Source of the DNA: Halocaridina rubra
Taxonomy: Eukaryota; Arthropoda; Malacostraca; Decapoda; Atyidae
Direction of reading: 5' to 3'
DNA: 64,000 bases
Assembly: GCA_037179515.1 (NCBI GenBank)
Contig: JAXCGZ010005709.1
Span: 80,001 to 144,000 of the forward strand
Made by a program: the position numbers and the translations under genes. The notes below the pieces were generated by a model. That model did no database searches. It saw nothing but the letters and a program-made list of their open reading frames with translations, and was not told where the DNA came from. Of the stretch, positions 40,740 to 50,507 are shown in pieces. Positions within the stretch are counted from its first letter, which is position 1. Each line of letters opens with the position of its first letter.

Positions 40740-43564
40740 GATTGTTATACACAAATGCTGATGGATTAGCTGGTAAGGCAGTAGAATTAAAAGATAGGAT
40801 TCACAACAGTAAGGCAGATATAGTAGCAATTACAGAGACTAAGTTGAGTGAGGACATAAACAGTGTCACAGTTTTTCCTAAGGGCTTCAGAATACTAAGG
40901 GTCGAAAGATCTGAGAGGACTGGTGGAGGGATAGCACTGCTCATAAGTGAGAGGATTCAAGTTGAAGAGATAAACTTGGCTATAGAAAGTGAGTTCAGGG
41001 AATTTCTTGTTGCTCGCATAAATACTGGGTCAGAGAGCATTATAATAACTGTTGTATACAACCCACCAAGGAACCAAAATAGGCTTGAAATTTATGAGGA
41101 AAGTCATATAGGTACGATTGAAGTCATAAACTCAGTTGTTAACATGGCGCGGGAGAAAAAATGTAGGATTTTGATTATGGGAGACTTTAATCATAAAGAG
41201 ATAGATTGGATAAATCTTGACCCACACAGTGGTGAGGACTCCTTTGGGGCAAGATTCCTAGATTGCGTACAAGGGAATTTCCTACACCAACATGTAATGG
41301 AACCAACAAGAGCCAGGGGTGGGGATGAGCCATCACTACTTGATCTGGTGTTCACAGATAATGTGTTGGATATTGAAAATATTGAGTATGAACCACCAAT
41401 TGGAAAGAGTGACCACTGTGTGTTGTTGATGGAGTATATCATTGAAGACATTCTTCCTGAGAGTAGAGGCACTGAGGACATGAGGAGGAACTATCAGAAA
41501 GGAGATTACATCAAAATGAATGAGCTTTTTGCAGTTATTGACTGGAGAACCTTATTTTACAACAAATCTGTACAAGAAATGTATGACATCTTTTGTGAGA
41601 AATATGGGAAGATTGTAGATTGCTGCATACCTGTCACCAAAGTAGGTGTAATTCATGCCAGAGAGAAATGGTTCGATAATGGGTGTAAAAGAGCTAAGGA
41701 GTGGAGAGACAAATGCTGGAAAAGGTATAGGAGGAGAAAAAACATAAATGCCTGGCAAACCTACAAAAGAGCAAGAAATGACTACCTAAGTAAAAGGAGA
41801 GAGGCAGAGAAAGATTATGAGAGGGACATCACCAGGAAGGCGAAAGAAAATCCCAAGCTTTTCCACAGCTTTATCAGAGGAAAACTGAAGGTAAAAGAAC
41901 AGGTTTTAAGGCTAAAGAGAGCGGATGGAAGCATCACTGAGACGGACGAAGAGATCTGCAAAGAATTGAACAAGGAGTTTCAGTCAGTATTTACAGTAGA
42001 AAATACCCCACCCCCTCAGATTGCAGTGATAGAAGCTCAAGGGCCGGTATTAGAGAACATCAACCTTACAGCCACAGAGGTATGCAAAGCGCTGATGGAT
42101 TTAGATGTTCATAAAGCTACAGGTCCTGATGACATATCCCCTCATGTGCTTAAAAAATGCGCAAACACAATATCAGTGGCACTAAGTATCATATTTAAGG
42201 AGTCATTGGAGTCGGGGGAGATTCCAAGATGCTGGAAACAAGCAAATGTGATACCTATCTTCAAAAAGGGAAGGAGGGATACGGCTCTGAACTATAGACC
42301 AGTTTCCTTGACCAGCATAGTTTGCAAAGTTATGGAGAAACTACTAAGGAAACATATCTCTCTTCACTTGGAATCCTTCAACTTTTTGTCAGTGAGGCAA
42401 CATGGCTTCAGAGAAGGAAGATCAACAGTAACAAACTTATTAGAATTTTATGATGAGGTAAGCCAAATCTTACAGGAAAGAGAGGGCTGGGCAGATTGCA
42501 TATTCCTAGACTTCCAGAAAGCGTTTGACACTGTTCCACATGAGAGACTTATTAGGAAGCTGCAATCAATGGCTAGAATAGGTGGAAATGTCTTGGAATG
42601 GATAAAAACTTACTTAGAAGGAAGGGAACAGAGGGTTAGAGTAAGACACTCAGTGTCTGAATGGAGAAGAGTTAGTAGTGGAGTTCCACAGGGTTCAGTT
42701 TTAGGGCCACTTTTGTTCCTTGTATATGTAAATGACCTACCAGAGTCTGTAAATTCATTCATGAATATGTTTGCAGATGATGCAAAGATTGTGAAGAAAG
42801 TAAAAAACGAGAACAATGGTAGAGAACTTCAGGAGGATCTAAATAATCTGCATGAGTGGTCAGAAAAGTGGCTAATGAAATTCAATACCTCAAAATGTAA
42901 GGTAATGAGAATGGGTACAAGTGCAAGAAGGCCCAAGCTTGACTACTCGGTGGCTGGAGTACAACTTCAGGAGACAGAAAATGAGAGAGATCTAGGAGTA
43001 AACATATTGGCAGATTTGTCTCCAGAAATACATATAAATGGCGTAGTAAGGGCAGCATATGCATTCTTATCAAATGTAAGGGTAGCCTTCAGGCACATGG
43101 ACAAGGAAATGTTCAGAAATATTTATGTAACCTATGTGAGGCCAAAACTCGAATATGCAGCCCCCTTTTGGAATCCGCACTTGAAAAAGCACATAGCTAA
43201 GCTTGAAAAAGTTCAAAGACATGCCACAAAACTGGTGCCAGAAATACGCAATCTCGGTTATGATGAGAGGCTGAGGGAATTAGACTTGCCATCACTCGAA
43301 GCTAGAAGAGTAAGGGGGGATATGGTGACGGTCTTTAAATTCCTTCATGGTTATGATAGAGTGGATAGGGATCGATATTTCGATATGGCTGGCTCTAGAA
43401 CTAGAGGTCATAGTTTGAAGCTTCGGAAGAAAACTTGTTTGCAGGATGTAAGGAAATACTTTTTCAGTGTAAGAGTAGTTGATAATTGGAATTCGCTAAG
43501 CGAGGAGGTAGTTAATGCTACCTCAATCCATAGTTTTAAGGACAGGTATGATAAGTATCACTAA
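40646..43564 (+). CDS. LINE ORF2: apurinic-type endonuclease and reverse transcriptase
   Basis: The frame is open from 40646 to TAA 43564. The conserved endonuclease start is LYTNADG at 40742, and residues below are numbered from there. Endonuclease: N5, E32 (ITETKL), D148/N150 (MGDFNH), S-D-H 223-225. Linker: Lys/Arg-rich (REKWFDNGCKRAKEWRDKCW). RT: VSLTSIVCKVMEKLLRKHI, FLDFQKAFDTVPH (D590), SSGVPQGSVLGPLLF, FADD at 677-680 (Phe replaces the usual Tyr). C-terminus: TRGHSLKLRKK ... FFSVRVVDNWNSLSEEVV, typical of CR1-group elements. All catalytic residues are present, so it may be active. There is no ATG between 40646 and the endonuclease start, so expression needs reinitiation, a non-AUG start or frameshifting. 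Confidence 0.88.
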   Translation, partial: RREEKFSLRNTSRQRGDKEDNDRRSGDGASLRLLYTNADGLAGKAVELKDRIHNSKADIVAITETKLSEDINSVTVFPKGFRILRVERSERTGGGIALLISERIQVEEINLAIESEFREFLVARINTGSESIIITVVYNPPRNQNRLEIYEESHIGTIEVINSVVNMAREKKCRILIMGDFNHKEIDWINLDPHSGEDSFGARFLDCVQGNFLHQHVMEPTRARGGDEPSLLDLVFTDNVLDIENIEYEPPIGKSDHCVLLMEYIIEDILPESRGTEDMRRNYQKGDYIKMNELFAVIDWRTLFYNKSVQEMYDIFCEKYGKIVDCCIPVTKVGVIHAREKWFDNGCKRAKEWRDKCWKRYRRRKNINAWQTYKRARNDYLSKRREAEKDYERDITRKAKENPKLFHSFIRGKLKVKEQVLRLKRADGSITETDEEICKELNKEFQSVFTVENTPPPQIAVIEAQGPVLENINLTATEVCKALMDLDVHKATGPDDISPHVLKKCANTISVALSIIFKESLESGEIPRCWKQANVIPIFKKGRRDTALNYRPVSLTSIVCKVMEKLLRKHISLHLESFNFLSVRQHGFREGRSTVTNLLEFYDEVSQILQEREGWADCIFLDFQKAFDTVPHERLIRKLQSMARIGGNVLEWIKTYLEGREQRVRVRHSVSEWRRVSSGVPQGSVLGPLLFLVYVNDLPESVNSFMNMFADDAKIVKKVKNENNGRELQEDLNNLHEWSEKWLMKFNTSKCKVMRMGTSARRPKLDYSVAGVQLQETENERDLGVNILADLSPEIHINGVVRAAYAFLSNVRVAFRHMDKEMFRNIYVTYVRPKLEYAAPFWNPHLKKHIAKLEKVQRHATKLVPEIRNLGYDERLRELDLPSLEARRVRGDMVTVFKFLHGYDRVDRDRYFDMAGSRTRGHSLKLRKKTCLQDVRKYFFSVRVVDNWNSLSEEVVNATSIHSFKDRYDKYH
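40658..40664 (+). promoter_or_regulatory. Candidate -1 ribosomal frameshift site (A AAT TTT)
   Basis: In the ORF1 frame the codons read AAA AAT TTT CGT, so AAATTTT fits the X-XXY-YYZ rule for -1 slippage. ORF2 lies exactly in the -1 frame, and its open window begins at 40646, 12 bases earlier. A slip here would fuse nearly complete ORF1 to ORF2. In the related copy at 20764 the run is one T longer and the frames are joined in the DNA. Confidence 0.5.
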
Positions 43565-43660
43565 GTCTAAAAATGGAACCGATCAGGAGACGGGAAGATA
43601 CGAGCTTTGGGCTCTTTCCCGTAAACACAATTAGGTAATCACAATTAGGTAATCACAAAC

Positions 43661-44411
43661 ATAATAAGGCTAGGATTTTGGAAATGATAAGGAAGCTTAA
43701 AGTAGTATGTCCACGATATATTGTAAGCCTTCACCAACTAGGCAAAGTCGTTGAATGAAGGCAAGGCAAGTATAATTAAGGTGACCTTTGATAAAAATTA
43801 CTGACTAGGGAAAAATATCTAAAATCTGTCATGAATAGGAGATAGTGTTAATAAGGAAGAGATAGGAAAACATAAATGCTGATTACATGAAGATGTAAGG
43901 TTAAGTGGGAGAAGAAATGAAGAAGAAAGGGACTATTTTTGTTTCAGACTTCAACCAAGCAAAGGGGTAATAAGGAAAATGTCAGGATACCAAGGGATGT
44001 AGCTTGATTAAAGTTACTGTACATAAATGACGATGGTGTAGCTGGTAAAACAGTAGAATTAAAGGATAGGGTGTAAAACAGCAAGGTAGACGTAATAGTA
44101 CTTACATAGACAAAATTAAATGAAAAAATATAAAAAGTAAGAGCTTTCCTAAGGGTTACAATATACTAAGGGCTGAGAGATCCGAAAGGACTGATCATGT
44201 GAAAGGTTTCAGACTGAAGATGCAAATACTGCTAGAGAAATAGAGTTCGAGGAGCTTATTGTGAGTCATGTAAATACGGGTTGAGAGAGCATTATAAAAG
44301 CTGGATTATATAATCCACCAAGGAATCAACAAGGACTAGAGGTATGTGAGGAAACTAATATGGATACATTAAAAGTTACAAATGCAGCTGTACATATTGC
44401 ATATTAGAGGA

Positions 44412-44412
<1 letters not shown>
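43661..44412 (+). pseudogene. Old LINE, ORF1 end and endonuclease start (decayed)
   Basis: Resumes exactly where 39516 left off: NKARILEMIRKLKVVCPRYI, then a decayed ORF junction, LYINDDGVAGKTVELKDRV, and YNPPRNQQGLEV. Many stops and indels. It ends at ATATTAGAGGAG, where the L2-like LINE is inserted. Confidence 0.8.

Positions 44413-44447
<35 letters not shown>
44413..44447. repeat. (AAT)n tail microsatellite
   Basis: 35 bp of AAT forming the 3' tail of the minus-strand L2-like LINE. Confidence 0.95.
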
Positions 44448-44566
44448 GCCTTTATTTCCAAAGTACATTGGGTATTCAAATAAGATACATATATATTCCA
44501 GATAGACATCTGTGGTGTACGATATAGACATACTAAAACAAACAAATCATAAAGATGAGTGTACCA

Positions 44567-46330
44567 TTAAAAATTACAAGTAAAATCTTCCTTTAAGAGT
44601 AACTTCTTAAGATTATATTTAAAAGTATACACTGAACCAGCATTTTTTAGTTCTCTGGGAAGCTGATTATATAAATGAGGTCCACGAATGTTTATATCTC
44701 TTGAGCCAATATCAGTTTTAGACCTTCGTACTAATAAATCTTCCCCTTGACGGGTAGTTAACCCGGTAACTGAGCTTACTGTAGAAAATTTATACAAGCA
44801 ATCAGGAAGATTGTTTCTTAGTATATTAAAAACAAAGGTACATATATCAAAAACATATTTATCTCTAATCTTTATCCATTCTAGATCTTTTAAAACAGGA
44901 GAGATGTGCTCGTATTTTTTTACAATGCCAACAGCCACTCGTGCTGCAAAGTTTTGTAACTTTTGTATTCTTTGTAATTGAGTCTTATTTGTACATCCCC
45001 AAACTTTGAGACAGTAATTAATTAAACTCATAGCTAAGGACTGGACAATTATTATACGAGTTGATGTTTCAAATGAGTCTTTTACCCTATTTAGATATAT
45101 TAGAGTACCCATTACTTTTTTATAAATTTCATCTATATGCATTTCAAAATTCATGTAACGGTCAAAATAGACACCTAGGTTCTTTACCGAGTTCATTGGC
45201 TTAATGATATTACCGTTAAAATTTATATGAAGATTGTCATCAACTTCTGATAATAATTGTCTGGATCCGATAAGAATAGATTGGGTTTTAGTTTCATTAA
45301 GTAACAAACCATTTTTTAGAAAATAACGTTTAGCCATATACAAAATTTCTTCTGCTCTACGAATAATATTTTCTAAATCATTAATTTCTCCTTCAATTAA
45401 GATTTGAGTATCGTCAGCATATTGAATGACATAGCAGTTAGGTAAATATTTTACTAGATCGTTTACATACATTAGAAAAAGTATAGGTCCTAGGATTGAT
45501 CCCTGAGGGACCCCAAACAATACCTTCTTGGAACTTGAAACTACATCTTTTATTCTGACTGACTGGTAGCGGTTTTTTAAATAGTTCTCGAACCAGCTTG
45601 GGTCAATGTTCATTTTTTTGCATTTTTCTAATAATATACTATGGTTTACACTATCAAAAGCTTTAGAAAGATCGAGTAGTAGTAGCAATGATATTTTCTT
45701 ATTATCTATATTTTTGTATATTTCATCTGATATTTTCAATAAGGCAGTTTCAGTTGATAATTTTGGCCTGAAACCGTGTTGACTTTTTGCAATAAGTTTA
45801 TTTTTTTCAAGAAACTCACTTAACTGATTTGCAACAATCTTTTCAAGTATCTTTGATAAAATTGGCAGTAAAGAGATTGGTCTATAGTTAGAGACGTCGT
45901 CAGGATTTCCATTTTTAAAACCAGGAATTACATGGGGATTTTTCCATAAATCTGGGTAAATATTAGTAGCTATGGAAGTATTGATTATTACCGTCAGATA
46001 ATATGCTATTACAAATAATGAATCTCTAATAAAACGAAAACAAATTCCATCTGATCCATATGCATTAGAGTCTTTCAGATTTTTTATTACTAAGATTACT
46101 GTATTACAATCTACTGTAGTAGGGCTAAAGACATCATTACTTCTATTGAATGCACTATGTTCTTCCAAATTAACATTATTATTATTATTACTACCATCAT
46201 CACTATTATCATTACCATTACTATCACCATCATTATTATTTACACCATTATCAACATTACTATTATTATTACTACTACTATCATCATTATTTTTACCACC
46301 ATTACTATTATTTATTTCATTTATTATTTC
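44567..46330 (-). pseudogene. L2-like LINE reverse transcriptase with Asn/Asp-rich linker
   Basis: About 533 residues from EEHSAFNRSND to KKLLLKEDFTCNF are uninterrupted. RT motifs: VSNYRPISLLPILSKILEKI, QHGFRPKLSTETAL, LLDLSKAFDSVNH (Asp), FGVPQGSILGPILF, QYADDTQIL (YADD), LGVYFDRYMNFEMHI. The C-terminal thumb and tail include LINYCLKVWGCTNK. Upstream in the same frame about 55 codons made almost only of Asn, Asp, Ser and Gly (46169-46320) come from an in-frame trinucleotide repeat between linker and RT. The RT itself looks intact. The frame is offset from the preceding piece at an A6 run near 46331-46336. Confidence 0.82.
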
Positions 46331-46795
46331 TTTTTTCGTTTTTTCAAAGGTTTTTTCCCCACTTCAGCGAAAAAATTATTGAACTCTTCTGCTTTAGCAC
46401 TTACATCTACCTCATCGGGTATAATTGATATGTTACTACTTTTATTACAGTTATTGGAAAGCATGGTTTTAGCAATTTTCCATGTATCAGAGATATTGCC
46501 TTTAGCGTTTTGAAATTCATTTTTGTAATATTGTTTCTTACTGCTACTTAATAATGATTTTACTTGTTTCTTTTGCTCTGTAAACTTTTCTCTTAAAGGG
46601 ATATTATCTCTTTGTAGTTTTACTTCATTTTGTAGTTTGTCTCTTTCTTTCATAATGTTTTTTATGTCATCTGTTATCCAAGGAGTGGGGGGACAAAATA
46701 TTTCTCTTGTCACGAGTGGCGCACATCGATCTATACATGATGATAAGACACTGGTTAAAATTCTTACTTGTATATTTATATTATCGGTATATAGA
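46324..46795 (-). pseudogene. L2-like LINE linker between endonuclease and RT
   Basis: Open piece 46324-46713 plus its in-frame extension upstream (LYTDNINIQVRILTSVLSSC). It contains PPTPWITDDIKNIMKERDKL, a motif that commonly follows the endonuclease in L2/Jockey-like LINEs, then VDVSAKAEEFNNFFAEVGKK. It is separated from the endonuclease by a frameshift near 46790 and from the RT by a one-base offset at an A-run whose sequence CGA AAA AAG is a classical slippery string. Confidence 0.75.
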
Positions 46796-47603
46796 ATTTA
46801 ATTTATGTACTTCATTCATAAGTAAACTACAAAGTAATTCTTGTGAATAATTTCTTAAGCATCTGAATGTTTTAAAGATTGGTTGTCTCTTTGGTTTGCG
46901 AATATTTAGGGACGTTACAATTTCCTCGTGGTCTGCTATAGGGCTTGGCATTACGTCACACTTAGTTATCATATGTTTGGAGTTTGTTATTACTAGATCG
47001 ATTAGGGAAACTGAAGTGGGAGTGATTCTAGTTGGTTTATTTATAATCTGTTCTAGATTTAAATTCTTAATAAGTCTACTCATTTTATTTTCTCTTTTTA
47101 GTTGATCATCATTAAAATCGCCATATATAAAAACTGGTTTGTTTTTTAAAATTATCTCCTTAAAAACGTCCAAAATATAGCTAAAACAGGTTACCGGGGC
47201 TTTGGGGTGGCGGTACACGCAGCCTATGATAATAGAAGGAAACTTTTTATGTTGGACAGAGATCCATTTATCTTCCACTCCTTCGTGCTTCTCAGTTTCA
47301 AGATTTAGTTCAGTGGCCTTCAAATAATTTTTAACAAATAAACATACACCTCCACCTCTACCACTGTCATAGCGATAAATATTATATGAAGGAATATTAA
47401 TAAATGCATTATTAATTGACGGATACAGCCATGATTCGCTAATGCAAAGAACATCAATATTTTCTTGTACAAGCATATGTTCAATTTCTAGTATATGGGA
47501 TAACAGAGATTGTGCATTTATATGTACGACAGATAATCTATCATTATATTTACAAGTAACTTTCACATCGGCAGCAGTAACAGCAACAGATGTGTAAGAT
47601 AGT
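46781..47603 (-). pseudogene. L2-like LINE endonuclease domain
   Basis: Frame with VVHINAQSLLSHI (Asn), CISESWLYPSI (Glu), GGGVCLFVKN, IGCVYRHP, FIYGDFNDD (Asp/Asn), PTRITPTSVSLIDLVITN and ADHEEIVTSL (Asp-His), the ordered motifs of an apurinic-type endonuclease. The ORF continues to 47767, but the part beyond 47603 lies in the old LINE and is not original. The frame breaks at about 46790. Confidence 0.8.
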
Positions 47604-49194
47604 ATATTAAGGGAGGTTTTAATCACAGAGAAATACACTGAAATAGTCTTGACCCACAAGGTGAGGAGGATATTTTGGAGCAAGATTCCTAGATGGTGTA
47701 AAGGTAAACTTCTTGCATCATAACGTACAGTAACAAACAATGACCAGGGAAGGAAATGAGCCATCACTACTCAATTTAGTATTCTCAGATAATGCCAATA
47801 TTGACTATGAGCCACCAATTGGAAAAAGTGATCACTGTGTGTTGTTAATGGAGTATATCATCAAGGATGTTCTGCATGAGAGTAGGGGAACCAAGAGGTA
47901 AATGAGGAAAAACTATCACCATGCAGTATTGACCGTGGGACCTTTTCTGACATCAAAGCTGTACAATTGTACTAAATCTATAGTAAGAAATATGAAAAGA
48001 TAGCTGGCTGTTGCATGTATACCAGATTAGGAATTATTAATGCTAATGAGAAATGGTTCAATAATGAATGTAAGAGTGCTAAGGAGTGAAGAGATAATGC
48101 TGGAATAAGCAAATGAAGAGATAGAGAATAAATGCCTAGTAAAAATTACAAACAAGCTACATATGACTACTGTACCAAGGTATGAGAAGAGAAAAAAAAT
48201 GAGGGCTTCTGAAAGATCAATCCCAAACTTTTCCACATCTTTGTCAAAGGAAAATTAATGATCAAAGAACTAATTTTAAAGTTGGAAAGGAAAGACAGAA
48301 GCATTACTGAGACTGATGAGGGAATTTGCAAAGAACTGAACTAGGAGTAGCTGTCAATATTTATTATAGAAAATGTTCCACTCCCCTAATATTGCAGAGA
48401 TGAGAGATTGCAGGCCAGTATTGAAGCACATCATGTTTTATACTACAGTGGTATGCAAAGTGTTGATGGAATTAGATGATTTTAAAGCTATGGGGTTGGA
48501 CGTTATATCCCCTTATCTAAATATGGAATGTGCCGCAACATTATCTGTAGCACTGTGCATCATATATGAGAAGTCACTGGAATCTGGGGAGGTTCCATGA
48601 TGCTGGTAACAAACAAACGTTGGACCTATCTTCAAAATGGGAAGGGAAAAGACAACTCTAAACAAAAGGCCTATTTCAGGGACTAGCCTAGTTTGCAAAG
48701 TTATGGGAAAATACTGAGAAAAGACATTTCTCTTCTGGTGGAGTCCTTCAACTTTCTGTCAACGAGATAATATGGCTCAAACAGAGGCATATTTACACTA
48801 AAAAATCATGGGGAGGTAAGCCTAAGCGTACAAGAAAATTCTGGTTGGGAAGACTTTTAGATTTTTAGTTAGCATTTGATACAGTCCCACATGGGAAAGT
48901 TAAGAAGCCCCAAGTAAAGATAAGAATAAGAGGAAATTTCTTTTATTTAGAATGAAGGAAGGAGTGTCAAAATAAGACATGCAGAGTTTGAAAGGATTGA
49001 TGCGAGGTTCCACAGGGATATCTTTTAGTTTTTATTGTTCTTTATATAGGTTAATGACCTGCAAGTCAGTGAATACATTTTTAAACTTGTTTTGCCGATG
49101 TTGGAAGGACTGACAATCATAATGGTCAAGATCATTGGGAAGACCTAGATAGTCTGCATTATATGGTCAGAAAAGTGGCTAACGAGTTATACTA
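47604..49194 (+). pseudogene. Old LINE, endonuclease end to RT (decayed)
   Basis: Follows the young ORF2 in order: GGFNHREIH, EPPIGKSDHCVLLMEYIIKD (well preserved), KWFNNECKSAKE, then KVLMELDDFKAMGLDVISPY, EKSLESGEVP and a broken RT core with FCRCW where the FADD box should be. It stops at GTGGCTAACGAGTTATAC, where MITE M1 begins. Confidence 0.8.
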
Positions 49195-49310
49195 CAGAAG
49201 CTCCCCTACTTAAAAACAACCAAGTTACAGACATTCACAGGTACGAACAAACACCTACCCATTCTCTACCAATACAGTACTGTATTGTATATATAATACA
49301 ATACAGTACT

Positions 49311-49311
<1 letters not shown>

Positions 49312-49367
<56 letters not shown>
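49312..49367. repeat. (TAT)n microsatellite
   Basis: 56 bp of uninterrupted TAT within MITE M1. Confidence 0.95.
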
Positions 49368-49539
49368 GTGTTTTAAAATTCATTAATAATGCATACTTTA
49401 TGTTTCATGTAGTACAGTGATCCTTCGCTGTATCGCATTTCTTGGCTCGCAAATTCACTGTACCGCGCTTTTTTTTGGGTAATTTTTTTTTTTTGGGGGG
49501 GTATATGCAAAAATATTAAAATATTAAAAAAATAAAATT

Positions 49540-50280
49540 TTCATTATTTTCAATATTTTATTGAAAAAAAAATTTCATTATTTTATAGATAAAAAAAAAA
49601 AATTCCCAGCCTACGAATAATAAAACAGTAAGAAATAGTAAAAAACATAAATTTAGATATATAACTCACAGTATTGCATCATGTGAAATAGTGTCCGATA
49701 GCGTACAATGTATTGGGGTCGCACCTAAGTGAGCTAGCAAATATATTAAAATTTCCAGTAGTTTCATGATTTTATTGATAAAAAAAAAGTATTTCTTAGC
49801 CTAAGAATAATAAAACAGTAAAAAATAGTAAAAAACATAAATACTAACAGTATAGCACCATGCAAAATACGATACCGGTATCAGCGTTTCGGAAAACGCA
49901 AAGGCTTTCACCTACGTGACCTAGTGAATATTAAAATTTTCATTATTTTATTGATAAAACAAGTATTTCCTAGCCTAAGAATAATAAAACAGTAAAAACT
50001 AGTAAAAAACATAAATACAGTACTAACAGTATTGTACCATGTAAATACGATACCGGTATCACGTTTCGGAAAACGCAAAGGCTCTCACCTACGTGACCTA
50101 GTGAATATTAAAATTTTCATTATTTTATTGATAAAACAAGTATTTCCTAGCCTAAGAATAATAAAACAGTAAAAAATAATAAAAAACATAAAGTACTAAC
50201 AGTATTGCATCATGTAAAATACGATACCGCTATCAGATTTCGGAAAACGAAAAGGTTCTCACCTACGTGAGATAGTTCAA
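49540..50280 (+). repeat. 5' subterminal tandem repeats of Tigger family 1
   Basis: About four units of 165-190 bp, each with TATTTCTTAGCCTAAGAATA, AAAACAGTAAAAAATAGTAA, GATACCGGTATC (49871-49882, 50049-50060, one-base variant 50223-50234), a CGTTTCGGAAAACGCAAAGG box and CACCTACGTGA. The same units occur in copies A (10430-11180), B (12950-13730, inverted) and D (53640-53830, one unit). Confidence 0.85.
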
Positions 50281-50507
50281 GGAATGCTATTGGCTAAAAG
50301 GTCGGGAGACGACGAATCACAGAACTGTTTTTCTGTATGCTCTGTATCATGGAGTCTGATTGGCTTTTTCATTGAAGTTTGCTTTTCCCACCATCTTCCA
50401 TTGTCTCGCCTCACTCGTTCAGTCTAACTCACGTGTGCACCGTTCACGTTGCGCTTATTAATACGTTTTGCTTGTGATTTATTTTCACGCATAATTTAAC
50501 CTTTGCA

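Larger units (their letters stand above)
39517..43654 (+). mobile_element. Young full-length CR1-like LINE
   Basis: It is flanked by ACAAAC at 39511-39516 and again at 43655-43660, a likely short target-site duplication within the old LINE. The 5' UTR is about 143 bp. Both ORFs are undamaged. The 3' end carries a doubled 13-14-bp motif (CACAATTAGGTAAT) in place of poly-A, as in CR1-type tails made of short repeats. A 5'-truncated relative at 63791-64000 differs by one base in about 210, so the family has been active recently. Confidence 0.85.
44413..47603 (-). mobile_element. L2/Daphne-like LINE inserted in the old LINE
   Basis: The minus-strand element carries endonuclease and RT. It ends with an AATAAA signal (GGAAATAAAGG, 44448-44458) and an AAT/ATT trinucleotide tail (44413-44447). 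It is flanked by ATATTAGAGGAG (44401-44412) and ATATTAAGGGAG (47604-47615), which look like a 12-bp target duplication with two differences. The 5' end is truncated just before the endonuclease, so ORF1 is absent. Its sequence is much better preserved than the host LINE. Confidence 0.8.

Noticed and set aside
41191..41481. Minus-strand ORFs opposite LINE ORF2 (also 42610-42816, 42882-43073)
   Set aside because: Antisense shadows of a well-supported coding frame.
46146..46513. Leu/Ile-rich plus-strand ORFs over the trinucleotide region
   Set aside because: Antisense shadows of the Asn/Asp-rich linker of the L2-like LINE.
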